DNA from: Streptomyces orinoci | Lineage (GTDB): Bacteria > Actinomycetota > Actinomycetes > Streptomycetales > Streptomycetaceae | Assembly (NCBI RefSeq): GCF_003121295.1 | Contig: NZ_PHNC01000006.1 | Span: forward strand, 62,001 to 126,000 | DNA length: 64,000 bases | Direction of reading: 5' to 3' | In this document: piece by piece, positions 35,978 through 44,053 of the stretch | Numbering within the stretch: the stretch's first letter is position 1 | How the letters are laid out: every line of letters starts with the position of its first letter | Notes under the pieces: generated by a model | What the model was told of the DNA's origin: nothing | The model's database searches: none | What the model saw: the letters and a program-made list of their open reading frames with translations, nothing else | Made by a program: the position numbers and the translations under genes

Positions 35978-36590
35978 GACCCTTTCCGGTAGTCATCACG
36001 GAGTCCATCCTGTCACCAGCCGCACTCGATGCACCACTACGGCTGCCAGCCAACCCAAGCGAGGGCGTGGGGAGTTGGCCCGCACCCGCGCGCATGTACC
36101 TCGCTACCACCGGAGGGCACCGGCCCGTGCTGGTGGGTCCCGCACCCACAGGGGGCGGAGCTCGGGCAATCAGCGTGCGACCCTGGTCATGGTCGAGGGC
36201 GGCTTCCCTGGGGCCGAAGCCGTCAGCCGGGACCCATAGGAGGTCGGACAGGTTGCGGGCTACCACGCCGCATTCGCCTTCCGAACCCATGACCACCACG
36301 GGCTGCTCGGTGTGCGGGCGTCCTGACCGGGCGCACCATATGGCGGCGAGACCGCCCGCACCGTCTTGTCCGAAGATTCGGTAGGCGCTGCCCTCGAGTT
36401 CAAGGTTTCCGGTCCAGTGGCGCAGCCAGTGAGTGGTTTCACCGGCGGATTCGAGGGTGGTGTACGGCTCGAACTCGACGCCTGTGTCTTGGAGTTGAAC
36501 TCGGCCTGGGACACCTCGACCAGGCTTCTGTGTGACCGCGAACCTCGTTATGTGAGTGGGAGGGCACCATCCGGCACAGCACCCGCACCG
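35967..36590 (-). pseudogene. SMI1/KNR4 (SUKH)-like protein, probably degenerate
   Basis: A continuous minus-strand frame reads THITRFAVTQ, GVEFEPYTTLESAGETTHWL, NLELEGSAYRIFGQDGAGGL and PVVVMGSEGECGVVARNLSD, then LLWVPADGFGPREA. This is the later two thirds of a SUKH-type fold, a superfamily of immunity proteins of polymorphic toxins. After about 36190 the sequence turns arginine/proline-rich, indicating a lost C-terminus, and no start codon with a ribosome site is visible upstream. It slightly overlaps the 35510-35977 gene on the same strand. Confidence 0.5.
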
Positions 36591-36634
36591 ATGGGCCTCA
36601 TGCGAGGTGGGCGTCTGCGGAGGTGAGTGCTCAG

Positions 36635-36780
36635 TCAGGCAGGAACGGCTTCGATCGCTGAGATGATCTCATCCGCCTCTGGGTCCGCCTGGGGCGCGAA
36701 GCGTGCGGCGACGGTGCCGTCGGGGGCGATGGGGAATTCTTCGAAGTTTCAGCGCACATCGCCGGTGTAGCCGTCAGCTA
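36635..36780 (-). pseudogene. Glutathione peroxidase, C-terminal fragment with nonsense codon
   Basis: The minus strand reads GYTGDVR-stop-NFEEFPIAPDGTVAARF, then APQADPEADEIISAIEAVPA and a normal stop at 36635. The family has GD(I/V)xWNFEKFL here, so the conserved catalytic tryptophan codon TGG has become TGA. The preceding 110 residues, including the Cys/Sec site, are absent. It is a dead remnant of a thiol peroxidase gene. Confidence 0.7.
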
Positions 36781-37056
36781 GAGGGGGTGACGGGCCTGGA
36801 TGAGAACGGCCTTGCCCGGTTCTGGGCGAGGTTGGCGGGGCCGCCGGTGATCCCTCGGCGAGGTGGCCGGTGCGGTCGGCGGCGCCTTCGACGCGTCGGA
36901 AAAGCTACGACTGCCCGGAGAGACGGGGCACGGGCCTTGCGGGCCAGAGGCCTTGAGCCCTTCGGCCTCAGAACCATGGGCAGCGGGGCCGGCGCGGACG
37001 ACAGCGGTGGTGCCGAGGGCTCCGGGCAGGCCAGCAGTGGCGCGGCGCCCGAACCC

Positions 37057-37110
37057 GCACCCGGCACCCGGCACCCGGCACCCGGCACCCGGCACCCGGC
37101 ACCCGGCACC
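37057..37110. repeat. Heptanucleotide tandem repeat
   Basis: Seven perfect head-to-tail copies of GCACCCG plus a partial eighth (GCACC). The seven-base unit is not a multiple of three and the array lies outside genes, about 170 bases before the chimera's start and just ahead of a possible regulator site. Confidence 0.9.
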
Positions 37111-37120
37111 ACCCGTGGCA

Positions 37121-37135
37121 GGGCCCGTTCGTCCC
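37121..37135. promoter_or_regulatory. DevR-box-like site
   Basis: GGGCCCGTTCGTCCC is an imperfect inverted repeat with GGG and CCC ends and an internal C/G pair, similar in outline to DevR/DosR boxes. It lies 145 bases ahead of the universal-stress chimera. Weak evidence on its own. Confidence 0.35.
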
Positions 37136-37280
37136 GTCTCCGGCTCCCCCCACGGTCCGCGTGGAGGACCTCCGGCCCCGTGCACCGGAAGCGGCCGGGC
37201 CCCGAACGTGGAGAGCGGCACGCACACCCCGATACGCGCCCCGTACGCACCGGCCGACTCCTGCCCCAGGAGGCACACAC

Positions 37281-38066
37281 ATGAGCACCCGTCGCGCCAA
37301 ATCCAAGCGCCGGGCCCGCCGACGGGCCGTCAGGGAGCTGCGCCGCCCCTGCGACCGGTGGCAGACCCGGCTCCGCTGGTGCCTGCTCATTCTGCTTGCC
37401 GTCTCCCTGGTCACCGTTGTGCCGGCGGTGGGGCGGACCGTCGGCCGGGCGAGGCTGCACACCGCCCGCGAGCAGGCCGCCCACCGCCACCGCGTCACCG
37501 CCTATGCGGTGACCGGCGCCACCGGCCGCGGTACCCGGTGGACGGAGGACCTTCCGCGCCGGATTCCGGTGCGCTGGCGCGACACCGGGGGCGGGGAGCG
37601 GTCCGCGACCGTCGAGGTACCCAGTGACACCACTAAGGGTGCCCCGGTACCGGTGTGGCTGGATGAGACCGGGGTACCGGTTCGTGCGCCGCTGAGCCAC
37701 GACAAGGCGGTGGGCCGCGGCTGGGCCGCCGCCGGCGCGGCGACAGGGGGCCTGCTCATGGTCTTCCTGGCCGCCTGGGCAGGGCCGGCCGCCGCTGCGA
37801 ACCGGGCCAGGTACGCCCGGTGGGCCCGGGAGTGCCAGGCCGTGGAGACGGAGGAGTACCCGGAGGTCAAGGTCCGGGAGGACGCGGTCCTCCAGGGTTC
37901 CGAGGGGGCGCTGCTGGAGGCGAGCCGGGACGCCGATGTGATGGTGATCGCCGCCCACCGGCGTACCCATGCGCTCGGGCTCCAACTCGGCCCGGTCACC
38001 CATGCGATGCTCCACCACGCGCATTGCCCGGTCACCCTCGTACCGGTGCCGGCGGACGCCTCCTGA
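37281..38066 (+). CDS. Chimera of Rv1733c-like membrane protein and universal-stress-protein C-terminus
   Basis: The first 190 residues match actinobacterial Rv1733c-type membrane proteins: an arginine-rich start, a helix (LRWCLLILLAVSLVTVVPAV), an outside domain with PVPVWLDETG, and a second helix (AAAGAATGGLLMVFLAAWAG). Such proteins normally end within about 20 residues of the last helix. Here the chain runs on, after WARECQAVETEE, into the last 70 residues of a universal stress protein (EGALLEASRDADVMVIAAHR, then VTHAMLHHAHCPVTLVPV). The N-terminal ATP-binding half of the Usp is missing. ATG 37281 has AGGAGG ahead. It probably arose by deletion fusing two neighbours. Confidence 0.8.
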   Translation: MSTRRAKSKRRARRRAVRELRRPCDRWQTRLRWCLLILLAVSLVTVVPAVGRTVGRARLHTAREQAAHRHRVTAYAVTGATGRGTRWTEDLPRRIPVRWRDTGGGERSATVEVPSDTTKGAPVPVWLDETGVPVRAPLSHDKAVGRGWAAAGAATGGLLMVFLAAWAGPAAAANRARYARWARECQAVETEEYPEVKVREDAVLQGSEGALLEASRDADVMVIAAHRRTHALGLQLGPVTHAMLHHAHCPVTLVPVPADAS

Positions 38067-38070
38067 CGGT

Positions 38071-38101
38071 GCGGGCGGGGACGCCCGGCGCCCCCGCCCG
38101 C
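38071..38101. terminator. Convergent-gene terminator hairpin
   Basis: GCGGGCGGGG (38071-38080) pairs exactly with CCCCGCCCGC (38092-38101) around an 11-base loop. It lies between the convergent chimera and response-regulator genes and could end both transcripts. Confidence 0.6.
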
Positions 38102-38127
38102 CCAACCCGCCAGCCGGATAAGGCCGT

Positions 38128-38793
38128 TCAGCGCTCGCCGCGTGCCTCCGCGGCGATGACCGCGGCCTGTACCCGGCGTTCCACGCCCAGCTTGCCCAGC
38201 AGGCGGGAGATGTGGTTCTTCACCGTCTTCTCGGCCAGGTAGAGGCGTTGGCCGATCTCCCGGTTGGTGAGCCCCTCGCCGATCAGGTCCAGGATCTGGC
38301 GCTCCCGCTCGGTCAGCGAGGCCAGCACCGGCGAGGGCTGCTCCTCCTCCGGCTGCCCCCGCAGCCTGGCCATCAGCCGGGTGGCGGCGCCGGGGTCGAG
38401 CATCGACTGGCCGCCGGCCACGGTGCGCACGGCGGCGACCAGATCGGTGCCGCTGATCTGCTTGAGCACATACCCCGAGGCCCCGGCCATCACGGCGTCC
38501 AGCAGCGCCTCCTCGTCATCGAAGGAGGTGAGCATCAGACATGCCAACTCGGGCATGCGGGAACGCAGTTCACGGCAGACGCTCACCCCGTCCCCGTCCG
38601 GCAGCCGTACGTCGAGCACCGCCACCTGAGGGCGCAGGGCGGGGATGCGGACCAAGGCCTGCTCCACCGTCCCGGCCTCCCCCACCACGGCCATGTCCTC
38701 CTCGGCCTCCAGGAGATCGCGGATGCCCCGGCGGACCACCTCGTGGTCATCGAGGAGGAAGACGGTCACCTTGTCACTGTTGTTGGTTGTCAC
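38128..38793 (-). CDS. DevR/OsdR-like LuxR-family response regulator
   Basis: A 221-residue NarL/FixJ regulator. The receiver has the acidic pair at 15-16 (LLDDHEVV), phospho-acceptor Asp61 ([11 protein letters not shown]) and lysine in GYVLK. The C-terminal HTH is [20 protein letters not shown] then [20 protein letters not shown]. The sequence is closest in style to mycobacterial DevR/DosR and streptomycete OsdR, which turn on hypoxia and dormancy genes. Its GTG start overlaps the stop of the PPOX-fold gene (GTGA), so the two are co-translated. The likely sensor is the GAF kinase at 40194, now separated by an IS element. Confidence 0.9.
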   Translation of the reverse strand: MTTNNSDKVTVFLLDDHEVVRRGIRDLLEAEEDMAVVGEAGTVEQALVRIPALRPQVAVLDVRLPDGDGVSVCRELRSRMPELACLMLTSFDDEEALLDAVMAGASGYVLKQISGTDLVAAVRTVAGGQSMLDPGAATRLMARLRGQPEEEQPSPVLASLTERERQILDLIGEGLTNREIGQRLYLAEKTVKNHISRLLGKLGVERRVQAAVIAAEARGER

Positions 38794-39221
38794 TCTTCCT
38801 TCTCCATGCCGATACGAAAGCCCGTGACCATATCGAGGCTGATGCTGACCACATGGGTCATCTCACCACCGACCCATGGCTCCACGGCGGCCTGATACCG
38901 CCGCCGCAGCTCAGGATCCTTCACCAGGTGCGCCTCGCCGGTCACCACCACGCTCCACCCGGTGCGCCGCTCCAGGTCGAAGGAGTCCGCCTCATACGCC
39001 ACCACGGCACCGTCCTGGGCGGGGCCGAGCAGCGCGGCCCCGGTGTGAGCACGGATGATGATGAGGTCGTCGAGCAGCACATGGTTTACCGGCCGTACGG
39101 CGGGCAGCGCCTGATGACTGAAGACCAGCCTGCCGATCGGCGCGCCTTTCAGCAGCTGGAGCGCCTCCTGTCGGCCCAACTGCTCGGTGCGCCGCATGAG
39201 ATGACGGGGCGGTGCGGTCAT
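38790..39221 (-). CDS. Pyridoxamine-5'-phosphate-oxidase-fold (FMN split-barrel) protein
   Basis: A 143-residue split-barrel protein: [40 protein letters not shown] and [20 protein letters not shown] are the standard strand/helix blocks of the PPOX/nitroreductase-like family that binds FMN, F420 or heme. Related proteins belong to the DosR regulon in mycobacteria. ATG 39221 is the likely start. The gene is first in a two-gene operon with the DevR-like regulator, which it overlaps by four bases. A palindrome-like GGGCCATGGGACCC lies just upstream. Confidence 0.85.
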   Translation of the reverse strand: MTAPPRHLMRRTEQLGRQEALQLLKGAPIGRLVFSHQALPAVRPVNHVLLDDLIIIRAHTGAALLGPAQDGAVVAYEADSFDLERRTGWSVVVTGEAHLVKDPELRRRYQAAVEPWVGGEMTHVVSISLDMVTGFRIGMEKEE

Positions 39222-39252
39222 GGACGGTACTCCTGGCGGTACGCATGAATTC

Positions 39253-39266
39253 GGGCCATGGGACCC
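39253..39266. promoter_or_regulatory. DevR-box-like site ahead of the PPOX/regulator operon
   Basis: GGGCCATGGGACCC, an imperfect palindrome 32 bases ahead of the PPOX-fold start, would allow autoregulation by the DevR-like protein. The IS insertion begins 30 bases further upstream, so part of the original promoter may be gone. Confidence 0.4.
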
Positions 39267-39296
39267 ATTAGACCCAGGCGCCATGGGAGCGGCTAG

Positions 39297-40193
39297 GGCC
39301 TTTCGTTTGGATCATCGTGCTGACCAAAGGAAGATGCCCGCGATGTGAAGTCCGGCCATGTAGATGGTGGCGGTCTTCTCGTAGCGGGTCGCGATCCCTC
39401 GCCACTGCTTCAGGCGGTTGATGCACCGTTCGACGGTGTTGCGCAGCCTGTAGGTCTCGCGGTCGAAGGCCGGTGGCCTGCCGCCCCGGCTGCCGCGTCG
39501 AAGCCGGTGGCCCCGCTGGTCCGCCGGGACCGGGATGACCGCTCGGATGCCGCGCTTGCGCAGGTGGTCGCGGATCGCGCGGGACGAGTAGGCCCTGTCC
39601 GCCAGGACCATGTCCGGCCTGGTGCGCGGACGACCACGTCGTCGGGGAACGCGCAGGCGGGCCATGACGGCGGTGAAGGCAGGTGCATCACCAGCCTGGC
39701 CGGCGGTGAGGACGAAGGCGAGGGGCCGGCAGCGGGCATCGGCCGCGAGGTGGATCTTGGTGGTCAGTCCGCCCCGGGACCGACCGATGGCGTGGTCGGC
39801 CGGTTCGCCGGCCGGGGCCCCTTTTTGCGGGCTCCGGCCGCGTGCTGGTGAGCACGCACGATCGTGGAGTCCACCGACACGGCCCAGGCCAGGTCCTCAT
39901 CGGCATCGGCCTGGGCCATCAGCGTGGTGAAAACCCGCTGCCAGGTGCCGTCGAGGGCCCACATCCGCAGCCGGTTGTAGACACCTCTCCAGTTGCCGTA
40001 CTTCTCCGGCAGGTGGACCCACTGCGTCCCGGTCTGGAACTTGAAGGAGATCGCGTCGATCATTTCCCGGTGATCCCGCCAGCGACCACCACGCTGCGGT
40101 GTCCGGTCCGGGAGCAACGGCTCAATCCGCGCCCACTGCGCATCTGTTAACGGCACACCCGGACCAACGACCGACTGATCCAAACGAAACTGC
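39297..40193 (-). mobile_element. IS5-family (IS427-group-like) insertion sequence, near intact
   Basis: The element is about 897 bases. Its ends share TTTCGTTTGGATCA (39301-39314) with the exact complement TGATCCAAACGAAA (40176-40189). CTAG occurs directly outside both ends (39293-39296 and 40194-40197) as the probable target duplication. It encodes one two-frame transposase on the minus strand. The right-hand CTAG contains the TAG stop codon of the sensor kinase, so the insertion landed exactly at the end of that gene. Confidence 0.85.
39312..40156 (-). CDS. IS5-family transposase, two overlapping frames with a -1 slippery site
   Basis: The first frame starts at GTG 40156 (VPLTDAQWARIEPLLPDRTP), includes the first catalytic aspartate in VSVDSTIVRAHQHAAGARKK, and would stop at 39764. 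The second frame reads GEPADHAIGRSRGGLTTKIH, DMVLADRAYSSRAIRDHLRK (second Asp) and RNTVERCINRLKQWRGIATR (Glu) to a stop at 39312. Between them the message reads CGC AAA AAG GGG; a -1 slip on the five A residues (plus-strand T run 39822-39826) joins the frames. Programmed -1 shifting is usual in IS427-type elements, so the transposase may be functional. Confidence 0.8.
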
Positions 40194-41930
40194 CTAGGGC
40201 TGATCGGCCCCATTGGGCGCGCCCAGCGGTGCGGACCACACCAGATGGGTGCCGCCGCCCGGCGGGGTGCGCAGCTCCAGGGTGCCGCCGGCCTCCTCGG
40301 CGCGGGCGGCGAGATTGCGCAGACCGCTGCGGCGGCCCCCGGCGGGGATGCCCACCCCGTCGTCCACCACGTTCAGCACCACATCGGCGCCGGTGGCCCG
40401 CAGGGTGACCTCGACCCGGCCGGCCTGCGCATGCCGGGCGGCATTGCTCAGCGCCTCGCCCAGCACGGCGACGACCTGGTCCGCCAAGTGTGGCGGCACA
40501 TCGGTGTCCAGCAGTCCCTCCATGCTCAGCTGGGGGGCGAAGCCCAGCAACTGCTGGGCCTCGGCCACCGCTTGCACGGCGCGGGCGCGGAGCCCCTGGG
40601 CGTTCTCCTCGTCATGGCTGCGCAGCCCGAAGATGGCGGTGCGGATGATCTTGATGGTCTCGTCGAGGTCATGGACCGCGCGCATCACCCGCTCCTCGGC
40701 TCCGGAGTGGTCAATAAAGCGGGCGGCGCTCTGCAGGGTCATACCGGTGGCGAACAGCCGCTGAATGGCCAGGTCGTGCAGGTCGCGGGCGATACGGTCG
40801 CGGTCCTCCAGCAGCGCCAACTGCTCGGCGTCGCGCCGTCGTTGGGCCAGCTCCAGGGCGAGCGCGGCCTGGTCGGCGAAGCCCAGCAGCGGCCCGAGCT
40901 CATCGTCGCGGAACGCCGCCCCTCCCTTGGCGCGGACCAGCAGCAGCGCGCCATGGACCTGTTCGGTGGCGGTGCCCAGCGGTACCGCGACGGCCGGGCC
41001 GAGCCCGTCGAAGCGCTGCGGCCCGGCTGCGAACCGGGCATCGGCGGCGAGGTCGGGGCTGGTCACCGGCGAACCCCCGGCATAGGCGGCGCCGGACAGG
41101 GTCGCCTCGGCGGGCACGACCAGCCCCTGCCGCACAGCGGCGTCGCCGCCCAGCGCCAGCTCCACTCGCAGCCGGCCGGCACCGGCCACCGGCACCGTGA
41201 CGTCGGCGACCTCGGCTCCGGTGATTTCCCGGGCACGCCGCGCGATCAGTTCCAGGACCTCGCCCCGCCCGCTTCCCGAGAGCAGGCTGCCGGTGATCTC
41301 CGCACTGGCCCGGAGCCAGGCCTGCTGCTGCCGCGCCTCCTGATAGAGCCGGGCGTTGTCGATGGCCACCCCGGCGGCGACGGCCAGGGTGGCGAGTACG
41401 GCCTCGTCCTCGGCGTCGAAGTCCTCGCCGTCGCGCTTGTCGGTGAGATAGAGGTTGCCGAAGACCTCGTCCCTCACCCGCAGGGGTACGCCGAGGAAGC
41501 TCCGCATCGGCGGATGGTTCTCCGGAAAGCCGACGGAGGAGGCGTGCTCGGCGAGGTCGCGAAGGCGCAGCGGTTCGGGGTGGCGGATCAGCTCGCCGAG
41601 GATGCCCTTGCCGGTGGGGTACGGGCCGATGGCCTTGGTCTCCTCCGCGGAGAGGCCGACGGTCAGAAACTGCGCCAGGCTCTCGCCATCGGGCGCGATG
41701 ACGCCCAGGGCCCCGTACCGGGCGTCCACCAGGGTCACCGCCGCTTCGACAATGCGCTGGAGAACCTGGGTCAGATCCAGCTGCCGCCCCACCGAGAGCA
41801 CCGCCTCCAGCAGGCTCTGCACCCGGTCCCGGGTGCCGCGGGCGGCGTCGATGCGCGCCTGGAGCTCCTCCAGCAGTTCGTCCAGTCGCAACCGCGGGAT
41901 CCGGGAGGCTGCCGCGGCCGCTTCCTTCAT
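40194..41930 (-). CDS. DevS/OsdK-like GAF-GAF sensor histidine kinase
   Basis: A 578-residue cytosolic kinase. GAF domain 1 spans about residues 60-205 (LVDARYGALGVIAPDGESLA ... RSFLGVPLRVRDEVFGNLYL) and GAF domain 2 about 220-375. A HisKA_3 dimerisation domain follows with RDRIARDLHDLAIQRLFATG (the phosphorylated His), then an HATPase with LGEALSNAARHAQAGRVEVT and VVDDGVGIP. This is the layout of DevS/DosS, whose GAF domains sense O2, NO or redox through heme. The partner regulator is presumably the DevR-like gene at 38128. Start ATG 41930 with CAGGGA ahead. The stop TAG lies inside the IS target site. Confidence 0.92.
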   Translation of the reverse strand: MKEAAAAASRIPRLRLDELLEELQARIDAARGTRDRVQSLLEAVLSVGRQLDLTQVLQRIVEAAVTLVDARYGALGVIAPDGESLAQFLTVGLSAEETKAIGPYPTGKGILGELIRHPEPLRLRDLAEHASSVGFPENHPPMRSFLGVPLRVRDEVFGNLYLTDKRDGEDFDAEDEAVLATLAVAAGVAIDNARLYQEARQQQAWLRASAEITGSLLSGSGRGEVLELIARRAREITGAEVADVTVPVAGAGRLRVELALGGDAAVRQGLVVPAEATLSGAAYAGGSPVTSPDLAADARFAAGPQRFDGLGPAVAVPLGTATEQVHGALLLVRAKGGAAFRDDELGPLLGFADQAALALELAQRRRDAEQLALLEDRDRIARDLHDLAIQRLFATGMTLQSAARFIDHSGAEERVMRAVHDLDETIKIIRTAIFGLRSHDEENAQGLRARAVQAVAEAQQLLGFAPQLSMEGLLDTDVPPHLADQVVAVLGEALSNAARHAQAGRVEVTLRATGADVVLNVVDDGVGIPAGGRRSGLRNLAARAEEAGGTLELRTPPGGGTHLVWSAPLGAPNGADQP

Positions 41931-42383
41931 GTCCCTGCCCCCTCCCCACTCACCGGCAATCGGTGGCCATCCTGCCACCGAACGGCAAGGGGCGAGGACC
42001 CCGGTCAGTGACCAGGGCTCCGGCCGGGGACGGCGCCGGGTGCGTGCGGCTGCCGCCGCGCTGTGCGGGCATGGTGGGTACGGCCGGGAAGGGCCGCCCA
42101 CCGGCAGTGACCACGGTGCCGGCGGCACCAGCGAGGATGGCCTCCTGCCCGCCGCCGAGGGTCCGAAGGTGCCCGGCCAGGGCCGGATGGTCGCCGCTCA
42201 CGCGGCACCGCCGGGCCGCCCGGCCCATCGCCACAGGGACGGTTGACAGGACCGTCGGCCCGTGTGCCCGCGCCGCCGGACAGAGAGCCTTGAGGAGCCT
42301 CGGCAGCGAAAGGGACAAATCAACAAAGGGACCAAGACCAGCCAACCGACCATCCAACTGACCATCCAGGGAAGGAATCCGCC
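41931..42383. other. Divergent control region between sensor kinase and CBS protein genes
   Basis: This 453-base gap has no supported gene. It contains an 8-bp inverted repeat, TCGGTGGC (41960-41967) and GCCACCGA (41974-41981), just ahead of the kinase. A DevR-box-like GGACCGTCGGCCC lies at 42249-42261 ahead of the CBS gene. Confidence 0.5.
42249..42261. promoter_or_regulatory. DevR-box-like site ahead of the CBS gene
   Basis: GGACCGTCGGCCC is symmetric in five of six base pairs around a central T and resembles the GGGACC...GGCCC pattern expected for DevR/OsdR sites. It lies 123 bases before the CBS-protein start. Confidence 0.45.
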
Positions 42384-43025
42384 ATGCGTCATCCCACCGT
42401 CGCTTCCGTCATGACCTGCGACGTCGCCCACGCCCATGCCAAGACCACATTCCAGGAACTGGTGGTGCTGATGCGCCGCCGGGGTGTCAGCGGAGTCCCG
42501 GTGACCGACCGGGAGGACAAGGTGATCGGTGTGGTCTCCGAAGCCGATCTGCTGCGCCGGCGCACCGCCGGACCGCCCGGCCCCCGGAGCGGCCGGACCA
42601 CCCGGACCACCGATCCACCGCCCGATGCCACGGCGGCGGCGCTGATGACCACACCGGCGCTCACCATCCATCCCGGGCAGCGGGCCGCCGACGCGGCGCG
42701 GATCATGGACAGCCATCACATCAACCGCCTCCCGGTGGTGGACGAGGAGGACCGGCTCATCGGTATCGTCACCCGCCATGACCTGCTGCGGATCTTCGTT
42801 CAGTCGGACGCCGCCATCCTTGCCGAGGTGATGGGCACGGTGCTGCCCGCCGTAGGGCCGGCGCTGCCGGGCACCGTGGCGGTGCGGGTCAACGATGGGG
42901 TGGTTCAGCTGCGAGGCGCGGTGCACCAGGCCGACCTGGCGCCCGTCATCCGGGGAACCTGGCGGGTGGACGGCGTCATGGGCATCGTCAACCGCCTCAC
43001 CATCGGGGCGGCACAGGCCGGTTGA
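42384..43025 (+). CDS. CBS-CBS-BON domain protein
   Basis: A 213-residue protein with two CBS domains (VASVMTCDVAHAHAKTTFQE ... KVIGVVSEADLLRR and ALMTTPALTIHPGQRAADAA ... RLIGIVTRHDLLRIF) followed by a C-terminal BON domain (VAVRVNDGVVQLRGAVHQAD). CBS pairs bind adenine nucleotides and BON domains bind membranes or phospholipid. This architecture is common next to DosR-type stress genes in actinobacteria (hypoxic response proteins). ATG 42384 has AAGGAA ahead. It is probably monocistronic and under the DevR-like regulator. Confidence 0.9.
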   Translation: MRHPTVASVMTCDVAHAHAKTTFQELVVLMRRRGVSGVPVTDREDKVIGVVSEADLLRRRTAGPPGPRSGRTTRTTDPPPDATAAALMTTPALTIHPGQRAADAARIMDSHHINRLPVVDEEDRLIGIVTRHDLLRIFVQSDAAILAEVMGTVLPAVGPALPGTVAVRVNDGVVQLRGAVHQADLAPVIRGTWRVDGVMGIVNRLTIGAAQAG

Positions 43026-43042
43026 ACGGGCCGCGCACCGGA

Positions 43043-43340
43043 TCAGTCGGCGCGCAGCCCCCGGCCGCGGAACCGGTGGCGCACACTCTCGACAAGCTCC
43101 GCCGACGGCGTGGGGCGTGGCCGCCAGTGGGAAAGGGATGCCCATGGCCCGGTACTTGGCGGCGTCCAGCTTGTGGAACGGCACACCGGGACGCCCGGGG
43201 TGTCGAGCCACCGGGCGAAGTGCAGGGTGGGGGCGCCGGCTCGGCGCCGGTCAGCCGCTGGTGGACAGGGTGAAGCGGGTACCGGGACCGTCCACTCCGG
43301 TGGACAGGTCCCAGGAGTGGATGCTGCCTTCGACCGGCAG
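43043..43340 (-). pseudogene. pflA: Pyruvate formate-lyase activating enzyme, internally deleted
   Basis: The minus strand first reads VEGSIHSWDLSTGVDGPGTR then FTLSTSG and a stop at 43251, the signature N-terminus of PflA up to just before its radical-SAM CxxxCxxC loop. It then reads VPFHKLDAAKYRAMGIPFPL and, shifted, SAELVESVRHRFRGRGLRAD, the PflA C-terminus, ending at 43043. About 180 central residues with the 4Fe-4S cluster ligands are gone. The enzyme would activate a glycyl-radical formate lyase under anoxia. No such lyase gene is in the window. Confidence 0.75.
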
Positions 43341-43518
43341 CCCCCGCCCCGGCGCAGGCGGCCGGGGCGGGACTTTCGGCCCATTGCCGCCCCTGGTATG
43401 CCCGGCGGATGTCCGGCCCGGTTGCCCTTGAAGTCCCAGGCAAGCCGCTCTCCCGGCCCGGAAGGAGGTGAACCGGCTGCGGCTCCAGGACGACAACTCA
43501 CCAGTTCCTGACGGGCAT

Positions 43519-43935
43519 TCAGTGAGCCAGGCCCGCCTCGCGGTCCGCGGCGGCGATCTGGCCGTGGAAGCGCTTATGGACCCAGTGACGCTCACCAAGG
43601 ATGTTCAATGTCGCCCACCGGCCGGACACCGGACCGAGCCGGGTCTGCCGCGGCATTGTGCCCACCAGACGCCGGGGGCTGGCGCCGCCGGAGAACTTGC
43701 TGCTCTCCAGCACATAGATGGCCTGCCAAGTGACCGCCACGCAACGGTACTTGTTAACAAACATCGTCAGCCCGGTGACATAGGTCACCAGGAAGTACCA
43801 AAAGCTTGGCGCGCTCTGACAGATGAACACCTGTCGGATCTCACTGCCGACGGGCAGCAACGGTGCCGCACGCTGCACCAGATCCGGTCGCAGCCCAAGG
43901 TCTCCTCGACCGCCTCTGTCTGATCCACCGGCCAA
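43519..43935 (-). CDS. Conserved hypothetical protein, probable PH-like domain
   Basis: A 138-residue protein whose core reads LVQRAAPLLPVGSEIRQVFI, YFLVTYVTGLTMFVNKYRCV and AVTWQAIYVLESSKFSGGAS, a strand-rich pattern of bacterial PH-like domains, ending with HWVHKRFHGQIAAADREAGL. The hydrophobic middle may be a single membrane-contacting segment. Streptomycetes carry many such proteins, with no known role. Start ATG 43935 is uncertain; a shorter start near LVQRAAP would be more usual. Confidence 0.6.
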   Translation of the reverse strand: MAGGSDRGGRGDLGLRPDLVQRAAPLLPVGSEIRQVFICQSAPSFWYFLVTYVTGLTMFVNKYRCVAVTWQAIYVLESSKFSGGASPRRLVGTMPRQTRLGPVSGRWATLNILGERHWVHKRFHGQIAAADREAGLAH

Positions 43936-44053
43936 GGCGACCCCCTCCCCCGCTGTTCATCTGCACCCACGACGTTACCGCGTCGCCGTGGCGGTGCGGT
44001 GCGGTTGCGTCGAGCCGGCGAAGGCCCAGCCCGAGTGCGGGCTGGGGCCGAAC

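Larger units (their letters stand above)
36781..37280. other. Non-coding leader and repeat region before the stress-protein chimera
   Basis: No supported gene. It holds the GCACCCG tandem repeat (37057-37110) and a DevR-box-like site GGGCCCGTTCGTCCC (37121-37135). Frames through the repeat give only PAPGTRH-type low-complexity peptide. Confidence 0.5.

Noticed and set aside
32461..36600. A defence island centred on the NADAR protein
   Set aside because: No toxin, nuclease, helicase or other recognised defence gene is intact nearby; the neighbours are IS pieces and dead genes.
37057..37110. The GCACCCG array as a CRISPR
   Set aside because: The units are seven bases with no spacers, so it is a simple tandem repeat.
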